Shown here piece after piece: positions 22,092-32,062 of a DNA stretch of 64,000 bases; position 1 is the first letter of the stretch, and each line of letters starts with the position of its first letter. A program made the translations under genes and the position numbers. This DNA comes from Zarea fungicola (taxonomy: Eukaryota > Ascomycota > Sordariomycetes > Hypocreales > Cordycipitaceae), in the NCBI GenBank assembly GCA_900169235.1, contig FWCC01000023.1, positions 1 to 64,000 on the forward strand, read 5' to 3'. The notes under the pieces are model-generated. The model was not told the origin of the DNA and made no database searches. It saw nothing but the letters and a program-made list of their open reading frames with translations.

Positions 22092-25000
22092 GTCGCGTTC
22101 CGTGGGGTTTTGCTTTTAGGACAACATCTAGATAGGGGCATCATACCGTAACGGTCTTATTCTTAACTTAAGGTCTGAGTAACGTCACATTGAATATTCA
22201 ACTCGGCGTTGCTCTTGAAGCCCTATGAGCGGAGGCTTTTGCCAAGTGACCTCTTACTGTCCGCCTCCGTTGGCACCCATCACCCGCCCCGCAGGACCAA
22301 TAACTTGCCCCGCTGGCTATCTGGTCTCGCTTAATGGCAGACATTGGTCATTTGAAGATGGCCCGACACATGCCCGTCCGGTACACTACGGCCCGTGGCT
22401 TTCAACCAATAGAGATCGCAAGCTATGCTTGAGTATATGAGCAACGCCCTCTGTCAGCTTTATCCTGGTCCTTGTATGATTGGCTGCGCACTGCTTTTTC
22501 TGTACAAACTTTTCATACTTGGCTGTTATCATTGATGGCTAGCCAACTTGTGGGTTATTCCTCAATTGTTCAAAGGCCCTACTATTAGAGACTGAAACGT
22601 TGCAGGTCCAGCTGTCGCGAGTGTCGATTACTGCCGGGCAGATTTCTATACCACATATGCCATCGCTGCTGACTGGCCTAAACGCAGATTTTGTTCCCTT
22701 TCGCCATTCCTAGGACGCAGTGGAGGCTCCAGACTTGGAATTGTATGGCCAGTCGCAGAAATAGCAAGCGCCCAACTTGTTCATCCGCTCTACTCTCACA
22801 AAGTACATACCTACGCCCTTTTCTTTTTCCAGATCAAAATCTCTACAATATCTACACTGGTCCAAGTTTGATAAAGTTGTACTGCTTTCTATCATTACAT
22901 TGCATTATTCTACACAACTGCAGATTCCACTACAGAAACGCCACCGAACCTCCCATGTGGAGTAAGAAGTAAAGTAGGAATTAAGCTATTCTCTTACTTG
23001 ATTTGCCATAATTTTAACCGAGATTGGGCAGGTCAGTACTTTGGATCTTACGCAATTACAATAGGCTACTAAGTGACGATAGTGTGTGGATACAGCAAGT
23101 GATGCCTGCATAGTAAAGTGGCTTATTTTACTGGCTTAAGCTTAAGATATGCCGACATACTTGAGAAGAAATTAGCCCGTAAGATGCTTGAGACGTGTGA
23201 GGCAGCAGGGAAGCAAGGCCAGGATGGACGGTACAAAAATACCTGAAAGTACATTCACTTTTCATAATCTGCTTCCCAAATCAAGTACAATTTAGTAGTA
23301 TTACCCCCATTATTTCCTCTCTTCTCCGCTTTTGAAATCACCATGTGGGGAGTGGTCCGAGTTCTGCTTCCACGATCTTCAGGGATTAGAGTTCTTGTGG
23401 AACAGAATATAAAGGATAATCATGAAGGCCCGGCGTGGCTCGCCACTTTTTGGTTCAATGTTCTGTCCTCGCTTCTTGGTTTAGCCAGCGCCACCACCAA
23501 ACTTTTACACCAAGCCTTGCAACCCGCTGCTACCACGTGTTGAAGACCGCAACTACTCCGCAAAGCCACTGTAAAAGTAGACGGGCCGTTCTTGCCGAAA
23601 TGGCTTGGAGCCTCTACTGCTTCATGTCCGAGGCCCTAGCTGCGGCAGTTGATGTTAAGGCTGTCTAAACTTGAGCCGTGCTACCGAAATTTAGCGTATT
23701 CTTTAGGCTAGGGAGAAGGCTACCCGTAAACCCTCATGGGCGTCACCTCCATCCAACGTACATTATGGGCAAAGCGGTGATTGCCATTTTCTTCTCCTCC
23801 AACGTCGTTTTGCTTACTCCTAGCTAGGAGCGTGCGCAATGATTAGCTGAGTGCTTTACTGTTAGGACATCTAAGCAAATTATGAGGGACTTTTATATTA
23901 TAAGCTTGATGCTGTGGGAAAGGATATAATTGGATGTGTCTCGCTTGCATGGCATATCTTAAAGTCTGGAGTCCATCGAAAGGTGCTTACTAGACACCGG
24001 ATTCCGTGTGGCGAAGATGCCAACACTGGTTAGCGTAGACATGTCAATATAGTTTTACCGTATTGGCAATCGGCGTGAGGACTGGCTTTGACCTTGTACT
24101 TGCTGTGCTTCATTTGGTTGTAGGTTGCGTCAAATTTCTTTTGCGCACGCATGAATTTGTTTTTGATGGGATTCATAACACGGATACGACCTAGTTTATC
24201 GATCAACCAGTGTTCAAAGACTAGCGCTACATTGGCCCCCCAAAGGCCCTGCGTAGGCCTATCACAATGGGCAGGACAAGTTGCTCAGCGGAAAGTCTGT
24301 CCTGATCAGGAGCACGGTGCTATCGTTTCAGGCAAAAGACCACAGGTCGCCGTGTATCACTTTATGTTGTTTCTTCAGCACCAGCCCGTCGGCTGGAACG
24401 TCATTCATTGCAGTATTGTAGACACTGCCTGGCCAGCTCCTACAGCATGGATATTGAGGTTTGAATTGACACTATTGCAGTTTGAGCCGTCATCGCAAAG
24501 CTGCAAACACGGCTGCGACATAAACTCCGGTTTGACACAGCGTTGTACTCCACTACTGTAGCAAATTTATTGCGAGGCATTTCTATTTTGTTAGACATTA
24601 ATCTTGTTTAAAAAAAGAAATTATACGAGTAATAACGGAAGATCAATACCAATTGTCGTTGGCTTTGAGCAGTCAAGGATTCTCATACTAGTCGCGCATT
24701 CTTAACGGTATTCGATAGCTTTGTTTAAAAACCTGCAATCTCATTTTCACTTTCACCAAATGTCGGTATGCAACTATCCCCAACTCACTTCAGAATATAC
24801 TTGTTCCTCACCACATTGCATGTGAGATAATAATGTCAAGAAATACACTACGTTGTATCGGGAAAAAATATTTAGACCGATGTGGAGACCTTTCGGCATC
24901 CCACACAAGGCCTATTCCATTTAGGTGATATGGTGATGGTTAAAAGGCAGTGGCTTATGTACGGGACGTATTTGGCATTCAATTCCACCTCTGAGAGAGT

Positions 25001-25653
25001 CTAGAATAGTGGGCAGCCCAAAATTTTGGTTGAATCTTGACTCCTGACAAGTTCATTTTCGCATAGAATTTTTGTGGCGAGTTGCATCGCCACGGAGTTA
25101 TCGGACAAGATGCGTCCCTCCTACCACGTGCGCGATGAAGCGACACCAGCTTGCTAGATCTGCGCATTTAATTATTGTTATTATCTTAATCATTCTAATA
25201 ACTAACTGCTCAGACTTTTCTCTCTCTATCGATGTTTTAGCTACTTTGGTAAACTTTGAGACATCCCTTACCAACCGGATTCTCTATACTGACACACTTT
25301 CTTCCATCCTATTTTATAATTATAAAAAATGACGCTCAGGTTCCCGTCACAATAAAGATCTTACGCTAGCTTGGCCAAGCCCACCTCTAAATTAGGGAAC
25401 CCACCCGAGGTGTTGGTTCTCTCGCCCCTGGTTGGTAATCGGGGAGCGCCTCTTGCCCAAAAAAGGCCTTGATGGGAGGAGAAGCAGTAGGCCAAACTTT
25501 TAAATGCAATAAAAATCACAAAAGCATAGTTCATATTCACACCTTGAATGAAAAGAATTAACAACTAGAAGGAAAATTTAAGTCATGAGTAGGGTATTAT
25601 GGCGGATTAGCCCTGTTTGACCCATTTTCAATACCCCATTATCCCGACAGTTA
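22092..25653. other. gene-poor stretch before the transposon
   Basis: About 3.5 kb in which no gene can be supported. The longest frame (24151-24561, plus, 136 codons from an ATG) lacks a signal peptide, domain or splice context. The final 300 bp include a GC-richer tract (25370-25470) next to strongly AT-rich DNA, possibly a fragment of another element, but this is not certain. Confidence 0.45.
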
Positions 25654-25696
25654 ACGTAGGCCACCCACCTGAGAGCCACCCCACTTGGGAGCCACC
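25654..25696 (+). repeat. left terminal inverted repeat (43 bp)
   Basis: Perfect inverted match of the right end at 27443-27485, preceded by TA. Contains two similar internal blocks (GAGAGCCACCCCAC and GGGAGCCACC) that could be transposase-binding subrepeats. Confidence 0.93.
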
Positions 25697-25749
25697 AAAT
25701 TGCAATACTGCCAGCGAGGAAATTCTCTTATAACAACCACAAATAAATT

Positions 25750-27345
25750 TAATTAATTATCAAATAATTGTGCTCTAATAGCCTCACTATTAGAGATATT
25801 AGCATCCGAAAAATCAATTATCCTAGCCTCTTTAATCCTAAGTAATTGCTGGTTAAGCTGGCGATGTGTCTTTATGACCTTAAGGACTATAATAAACTTT
25901 TAATTAGGATTAGGTATAACTTTTATACGTTTTTTCTCTTATAAATCAGTAACCTATTGTATAAGAATGTTTATTTATGTCTAGGCGGCGATAATTTAGC
26001 TGTTTTTCTTATTAATTCCCTTCTATATCTTCTATATAATAAGGCGGCTAGTAGGCGATGTCTTTCTAGTTAAATTATACCTTAAAAATAGCCTTTTAAC
26101 GCCTAGGCTATTAGAAGGGGTATGAATATTGGTATATAGATTTTATTAAGGTATTTAAGGCTTCTCTAAAGTGACTATTGCCTTTAGTGGCTCTATTATA
26201 ATATAAGGACTTAGTAATGGCTTTACCTAATTAATTAGCTAAAGCCCTATAGCCTTTTAGCTAGCTAGAATGTTTTTTTAAGTGATCTTAAGCTCCTAGG
26301 CCTTTATATAATACTATAGGAATATGCTCTTTCTAATAGGCGATAAATCTATAATAGTAGGGTGCCTACTAAGATATAAGGTATAATATCGCTTTATAGG
26401 GCTAAAAATAGCCACATTAAGGGGTTAAAGAATATAACTACTATGTGCTGGCAGGAATAGTATAAAAATGTTATTCTAATAATATTCCTATAGAAATTAA
26501 GTTATATAATGACTGCTATGGCTATTAACAACTAATAACCGGCGGTCAGGCTTTTAAGGCTTTGTTTCTAGTATAAATACCTTTTTAAGCTAGTAAAGAG
26601 TAATATTATTATTTATTTAGCCTTTTTTAGTGGCCTTAAAGAACTAGTAGATATAAGGGTCTAATATTATAGGAAAATTCTAATATTAAATAGTATTGCC
26701 TTAAAAGATAACTAGTAGGTTAAGCTTTGCCCTGGTGGCCAAGATACATTTAATAATTATAGTCTAATACCGCAGCCTAGACTGCTTCTTTAGGGCTACC
26801 TTTTTCTTTGATGACCCTAGTACTAGGCTGTTTTCTTGCTGCCCTATTACTATCCCTATTTTGTCTATATTATATCTGTTTTTAGGAGGGATCTCTTATA
26901 GTGCTAAAATAGTAAGAAGATGGAAGAATTCCTAAATAGCGTTAGTTAAGGCGCCATTTACTCTCTTTAGGTCAATTCTCTTGCCTTTTAAGGTCTTAAC
27001 CTCGGGATTTCGCTAAAGGAAGCCTTTAAGCCAGTTCTTTCCAATTGGCTCAAAGTCACCGTTAAGTCCGGCTACCTTTGCGGCCATCTCTTAGACCTGG
27101 CTATATGTTAGAGCGTTGCTAGTGGCATCTTGAACTAGAATCTAGCTATAGAGATGCCTCTCTTAAGTACTTAAAAGGCGTTGTAACTGCTTAAAAGCCT
27201 CCTTTTTTGGTAATTTTCCTCTTAACCGGCCACCGAGGGTCTGATGAGGAATTCCCTAGCGTTTCGCTGCCTTGCGCTGGCTTCTGCCACTAAGAACGTC
27301 CTAAATCGCGTTTTGAAAGTCTTGTTCGGTGTATTGAGCCTCTAT
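25750..27345 (-). pseudogene. pogo/Fot1-type transposase remnant
   Basis: Reading from about 27345 downwards on the minus strand gives EAQYTEQDFQNAI, a stop (TAG at 27303-27301), DVLSGRSQRKAAKR, a second stop (TAG at 27258-27256), then GIPHQTLGGRLRGK. This is the helix-turn-helix start of a CENP-B/pogo-like transposase. Further on NRYNIDKIGI is found, where the Asp (codon 26865-26863) aligns with the first D of the DDE catalytic triad. Many more TAG/TAA codons and frame losses follow. The second TAG sits where related proteins have Trp (TGG to TAG), the change expected from C-to-T mutation on the opposite strand in a CpA context. Confidence 0.85.
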
Positions 27346-27442
27346 AATGCTAATAGAAGAAAATTGACTTTAAAAGAATAAAAATTGCGTAAGTTATCGT
27401 GGTTTCTATGAGGTGGTTTGGGAGAGGTACGCGACGCGTTAG

Positions 27443-27485
27443 GGTGGCTCCCAAGTGGGGTGGCTCTCAGGTGGGTGGCCTACGT
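27443..27485 (-). repeat. right terminal inverted repeat (43 bp)
   Basis: Exact reverse complement of 25654-25696, followed by TA at 27486-27487. Confidence 0.93.
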
Positions 27486-27610
27486 TATACCGAATAGGCA
27501 TCTTAGATCTTAATTCAGTATAGTGAGAAGCCATATGTAAGCCAGCTATTAATTTAAATGCCATGTATTTCATAACTGCAACGTAAGCACTAGGCTACGA
27601 CCCAACGCAA

Positions 27611-28294
27611 TTATTCCTCCTTGCTTGGCTCAGGCGATGGCACCGAGAGCCATTGGTTCAGGGCCATGATTCCCACCAACAACACAAAGTAAATGGGCAA
27701 ACCGGCCGGATACCCCGCCACCCAGAGCGTCAACGGCGCCGAGACGAGGTGGATGGACACCGTGTACGGAACCTTGGGAAACGAGAAAAGCTTGTGCTTG
27801 CGAATGGCCACAACCAGCCACCGATAGTACGCGAACCAGTCGACGCATCGGACAAACACGCGATGCCACTGCGGACTGCCCGTGGCAATGGCGAGCGTGG
27901 CCGATATCACGTTCATCACCACCATGCCTTGGAAGCTCGACTTGTAGAGTATGTCGCTCGAGTGGACCGTGGTGGCGAGGTGGAAGCTTGTAGAGAGCTG
28001 GGCCACAATCAGGGCCTGGTCGAGACGGTCTGGCGTAGGCGCGGCGGAGAGCTGGCGCACGTTGTACCGGGCGGCAATGAGGAAGCTCGCGGCGATGTGG
28101 ACGGCAAGCGTCTTGGGTGGGTAGTGCGCCGCCCGGGCGAGTTTCGGCGACAGCATGTATTGTACCGTTCGGGTGGCGAATCTGGAGTACATGCCCAGCA
28201 TGAAGACGAGTTCCAGGAGGGCATGGTGCGTGTCGAGGAAGGTGTGCGCTGCAGCAAGCTGCAGCTGTAGCTGGCCAACACTGGTTCCGTTCAT
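27611..28294 (-). CDS. multi-pass membrane protein, unknown
   Basis: Intronless ORF of 227 aa from the ATG at 28294, with GC-rich, codon-biased sequence that contrasts sharply with the adjacent transposon. Several hydrophobic helices can be picked out: LLELVFMLGMYSRFA, LAVHIAASFLIAA, MVVMNVISATLAIATG, and a C-terminal pair around VSIHLVSAPLTLWVAG and IYFVLLVGIMALNQW, giving about 4-6 membrane spans. Aromatic and basic residues (VDWFAYYRWLVVAIRKHK) lie between spans. The protein ends in a short charged tail (EPSKEE). No family is recognised with confidence. Two overlapping long frames (224 codons minus, 205 codons plus) are shadows of the GC-rich coding bias. Confidence 0.65.
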   Translation of the reverse strand: MNGTSVGQLQLQLAAAHTFLDTHHALLELVFMLGMYSRFATRTVQYMLSPKLARAAHYPPKTLAVHIAASFLIAARYNVRQLSAAPTPDRLDQALIVAQLSTSFHLATTVHSSDILYKSSFQGMVVMNVISATLAIATGSPQWHRVFVRCVDWFAYYRWLVVAIRKHKLFSFPKVPYTVSIHLVSAPLTLWVAGYPAGLPIYFVLLVGIMALNQWLSVPSPEPSKEE

Positions 28295-28750
28295 TATGTT
28301 TCAAGGCTGTCAGTAACTTTTCAATGCGTTTTATCGTCGGATACCCTGAGAAACAATATGCAGAAGGCCGTTTATTGTGGCGGCTGGCATGGCCACGTAC
28401 TTATAACTTTTAAACTCTGCAGCCTTGTCTTGTTAGCGTTGCCAGCACTTTGACACTGGCATGTCTGAATGGTCGCAGCCTGACCCAAAAATAGACAGCA
28501 ACGGTATCAGTAAGCACCCTTGAGCGCCTTTGGTTGACATTTTTCTTTTGAATAGGGTCGGCAGTGACGGGAAAATCGGAGTTGACAACAAAAACGCATG
28601 CTTTATCAAGCTTTGTCGGGACCAGTGTCGCTAGGTGCCACTGGCCACAGAAACTTCATACAGATCAAGTAATGTCTGGCCATAGTGGGCATCCCTAGCA
28701 TCCACCATGTATTTTCATCCGTAACAAACCTACAAGCCGTCATTTTATGA

Positions 28751-28770
28751 ATATATATATATATATATAT
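28751..28770. repeat. (AT)10 microsatellite
   Basis: Uninterrupted AT dinucleotide run of 20 bp. Confidence 0.9.
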
Positions 28771-29361
28771 CTATGACATTAAGAGTAATTTACTACATGT
28801 GTTGAATTAATAAAGGCTGGATATTGAAGCTAATAATAATAAAGCTCAAAGTATAGAAGGCCTGTATTCCCCGAAAACGGCCTACAAATGCCGACTTTCG
28901 CCCAACGTTGACAGATACCACTAGATCCGGTAATGTGGCGTCTTTCACAGTGGAACGACTTGAAGAAGAGTCATTATTAATAGAGAGCTAACCAGCAAGT
29001 CAGACGCGTGAAATGAAAGAAGCAGTCCCCGCAACTCGCCATAGCTAGTACCTAATAGTTGAATGGTACCAGCATAGCAACAAGGCTGGGGCAAGGCTAC
29101 ACCTAGCCTTGTTCGAAGAAAAGCCACACACGGGTCGGTGAACTCCCACTGCCTGTTGATGAAAATAAACCGCAACTAACTCATTTCCAACTTGGCAAGG
29201 ACACCGTCCGACACTGAGACTAACTTTCCCCCCCGGGTTTACGTCAGGTAGCAATATATCGTCACACTTTTGTTTACTCGGCCGTTTATTTCAGAAAACC
29301 CATTGCCGCTGAGCTAGTCAACGGCCTGTGCCACATTTTGAACACGCCGAGCCAGCGCTAG

Positions 29362-29446
29362 GCTAGCGCCCCCTTTCATGCAAGCCTGAACATCGGCGAG
29401 GAGCCGTCGTCTCGGTCCCAGCTTCAAACCCGAACAAGCTCACCGG
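29362..29446 (+). repeat. left copy of a dispersed direct repeat
   Basis: From CTAGCGCC through TCATGCAAGC, TCGGCGAG, CCGTCGTCT and CCCAGCTTC to ACCGG, this 85-bp segment aligns in the same orientation with 34573-34658, at roughly three quarters identity by eye. The two copies bracket the DapD/CGS-like gene pair. Confidence 0.65.
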
Positions 29447-29641
29447 GATATCAAGGAAATTCTCGTTGACAAGTACTGGCAGCTCCGATAGGATGCCGCG
29501 CCGGGAGTGGAGATTTAGGGCTTAACTTTGTCCGTGAAAATACTTCGTTCCGGGGGGTGGGTGATATTCCTTCAATTCGTGTGACATGAACAGAACCATG
29601 GCAAACTTATCAGATCCCATCTCCCGGCGTTACCAGACTAA

Positions 29642-30901
29642 CTAGCCGGCATGAAGCTCCAAATTGAGACCTTGCCAGCTCCCACGGTGACCGTTTTGCA
29701 ATACTTCAATTGACCCGGTTTGAGAATTTCTCCGGAATAAAAGGCCGTGTTTGCCAGACAATACTCGTGCCGCAACTACCTGGCCATCGGGTAATTGAAC
29801 CTTGGACCCAGCCGTTACATATAGGCCAGCCTCAATGACGCATCCATCGCCCAGTGATATTCCCACTCCAGCATTGGCACCGATCAAACAACTCTTGCCG
29901 ATGGAAATCACCTCTTGGCCACCACCAGATAATGTACCCATTATGGATGCACCGCCGCCAATATCGCTTCCGTCCCCTATGACCACGCCTGCTGAAATAC
30001 GACCCTCAACCATGGAAGCCCCGAGCGTGCCGGCATTAGCATTGATGAATCCTTCCTGCATAACAACAGTGCCTTTGGAAAGGTACGCGCCCAGTCGCAC
30101 ACGGCTGGTATCAGCTATACGCACACCAGAAGGCACGACATAATCCGTCATGGGTGGAAACTTATCGATGGAATGGATACGCATGTGGTCGTGATTCCGC
30201 CCTTTGCTGTTGTGTCTTTGGCGTCGCAACTCAAAATCATCCTGTTCAAATGGACCCATGTTTGTCCATACGACAGTATTTAATTTCCCCCACATGCCAT
30301 CCAGATTAATGTTATGTGGTTGCGTTTGGCGATGGGATAGAAGATGGAGACGAAGAAAGATGTCGTGGACATCGACTGCGTCATCTGTCAGAGCATTGAT
30401 GAAGGCAGCGACAAGAACCCGCTGCCCGCCTGGGGGTGGTGGCAGGCGGGCTAGCTCAAGTAAATAGTCCCAGGCCTCTATGTTCTGATGAACGCCTGCT
30501 GTAATTGATGTAGTTGATCCTGATTCCTCAAGTTTGGAAGCATCTGAAATTAAATTGGCCGCGTCAGCGAGCTGGCGCTGGTCAACGCGATGAGTACTGG
30601 TGCGATCATGATTCCGCCCGAGAACGCGCGAAAGCACTGAGGATATGTTGAAATTTTCACCGAAATTAATAGCCGGATAGCTAGTGTCGAGTACCTTTCC
30701 AGAAGGCGAGATGATTCCAACGCCTACTGCAAACGCGGCCGGTCGCTCTGTTACTGCTTTTGGTCCACGGCTGGCCGCGCAGTAGAGTCGGGACTGCAAC
30801 GAACCAGATGACGGTCTAGGACTGCTCACAAAAATTTGCTTAGTCCTACGCAGGCTGCCTTTCCAAAAAATATTCATGGATACAATATTGCCAGCAGTCA
30901 T
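29642..30901 (-). CDS. dapD: 2,3,4,5-tetrahydropyridine-2,6-dicarboxylate N-succinyltransferase-like (DapD, actinobacterial type)
   Basis: Intronless ORF of 419 aa. The C-terminal half is a left-handed beta-helix of hexapeptide repeats with the strongly conserved core of actinobacterial-type DapD (NAGTLGASMVEGRISAGVV, GDGSDIGGGASIMGTLSGGG, SIGKSCLIGANAGVGISLGD, VIEAGLYVTAGSKV). Bacterial DapD is about 320 aa and transfers succinyl from succinyl-CoA to tetrahydrodipicolinate in the diaminopimelate/lysine route. The extra N-terminus, rich in Arg and Ser and nearly free of acidic residues (ATG at 30901, or 30877 giving MNIFWKGSLRRTKQIF), resembles a mitochondrial targeting peptide, where succinyl-CoA is made. 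Fungi use the alpha-aminoadipate route, so the substrate must differ or be unexpected. The gene is divergent from a CGS-like gene across 1.16 kb. Horizontal origin is inferred. Confidence 0.9.
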   Translation of the reverse strand: MTAGNIVSMNIFWKGSLRRTKQIFVSSPRPSSGSLQSRLYCAASRGPKAVTERPAAFAVGVGIISPSGKVLDTSYPAINFGENFNISSVLSRVLGRNHDRTSTHRVDQRQLADAANLISDASKLEESGSTTSITAGVHQNIEAWDYLLELARLPPPPGGQRVLVAAFINALTDDAVDVHDIFLRLHLLSHRQTQPHNINLDGMWGKLNTVVWTNMGPFEQDDFELRRQRHNSKGRNHDHMRIHSIDKFPPMTDYVVPSGVRIADTSRVRLGAYLSKGTVVMQEGFINANAGTLGASMVEGRISAGVVIGDGSDIGGGASIMGTLSGGGQEVISIGKSCLIGANAGVGISLGDGCVIEAGLYVTAGSKVQLPDGQVVAARVLSGKHGLLFRRNSQTGSIEVLQNGHRGSWQGLNLELHAG

Positions 30902-32062
30902 AGAGATCAGTTTCCAGATTCGTGGATGTGTGTAGTATTATTTAAACGGGAGTCTTTCTGATGCGTGTTATTGCCCACGTCATAAATATACAAAAAATTC
31001 ATATTAATAATACAATACAGATAGCATGAACTCCTCATCAGCAGGGTCAAGCATTGTAATCAGATTACAACCAAGAGAAAGCTAATTCCGGTGCTGAAAT
31101 CTTTCATGGAGCGTGCGAGCAGAAATTGGACTGACACCCAATTAATTAGCTGACATGAATGATATGGAAGCGGAGTAAACATGCGAGTGGTCCTCGCTAG
31201 TACTATATCACGCCGGCAAAGATAGAAATTGCCGGTGTGGGTGGTCTAAGCTGCCTGGTCCAATCCCGTATCAGCCTTGCTTTTATCTTTATTGTAATAA
31301 ACCGTATTGATCTCTTATGATCTACTCAGTATATTCCTATTACGGACCCAGAGTAACTAATCATGAAATCTGAGTTTTGCGGTCCGTGTTTTAGAGTCCC
31401 TTTACTACGCCTTCTAGGTTTAGCTCCACCATCCGATGCTCCCGCCCTACGTTCCTCAAAGTCAACAGCAGTCAGTCCATCGACTGTACTATACGGTACA
31501 AGCTACAAAGGTATCTAGTTGATAAATTAGCGAGCAGGTCAACCAGCAGGCCGGTAGGTAGGCTGGCTCCTCCTATAGTTGACAGCCCGCTAGGTTGAAG
31601 GTAATCTGTAGGTAGGTAGGTAATAATTTGGCAGATAGATCCCTTAATGATGGGCGTGTTAGAGTGCAATGTGTACTTCCGGAAATACGAGGCTGTGGTA
31701 GGCTAGATATACGAGCAAAACCTAAAAGCGTAGAAGACGGACTGCATCCCCCAAAACGTGGACTGCAAAACTCAGGGTTTACTAATCATGCACAGTATTT
31801 TCTTACGTGGAGTTGTAAGCTTACGCGCCTAGATAGAAAATGGAGTCATGAATTGAGTTTAGTAGTTCCGTGCAAGGGTTATCTCTCATGGAGGGTTTGG
31901 AAATAGCGAGCCAGAGTGGACAAAACGTCAAGGCCTTGCATACCACTCAATTGCGCAGATCCTAACCGAGGGTTGGCCAGTCGGAAAGATTTATCCACTG
32001 GCACTGTATCGTATTTTTCTTAATAAATCACCCAGTGAGTTTTCCACACATCTTCCCTTTCA
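30902..32062. promoter_or_regulatory. shared divergent promoter region of the DapD-like and CGS-like genes
   Basis: 1,161 bp between two head-to-head start codons, so both promoters must lie here. A low-complexity (TAGG)n-like tract occurs at about 31551-31624. No coding region is supported; a 92-codon frame at 31628-31906 has no features. Specific operators are not recognised. Confidence 0.5.

Larger units (their letters stand above)
25654..27485 (-). mobile_element. Fot1/pogo-like (Tc1-mariner superfamily) DNA transposon, degenerate
   Basis: A 1,832-bp element bounded by perfect 43-bp terminal inverted repeats starting ACGTAGGCCACCCACC, with a TA dinucleotide immediately outside each end (25652-25653 and 27486-27487), as expected for a TA target-site duplication. 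The minus strand carries a broken transposase. Size, TA target and the encoded HTH region match fungal Fot1/pogo elements. The interior is extremely AT-rich (many TA, TAG and TAA) while the ends are GC-rich. This fits repeat-induced point mutation of the body followed by decay. The element is surely non-autonomous now, but its ends could still be recognised by a transposase supplied in trans. Confidence 0.9.
28295..29641. other. intergenic with AT microsatellite and dispersed repeat
   Basis: About 1.35 kb. It contains an (AT)10 tract at 28751-28770 and the left copy of a diverged direct repeat (29362-29446). No coding region is supported. Confidence 0.55.

Noticed and set aside
24151..24561. 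136-codon ATG frame before the transposon
   Set aside because: No signal peptide, domain or splice context, and located in decayed gene-poor DNA.
25361..25564. GC-richer tract with a 67-codon minus frame just outside the transposon
   Set aside because: Might be part of another mobile element, but no second boundary, repeat or domain could be found.
27630..28304. Two long overlapping frames (224 codons minus, 205 codons plus) across the membrane-protein gene
   Set aside because: Their products are Arg/His/Pro-rich without hydrophobic helices, whereas the chosen frame has coherent membrane spans.
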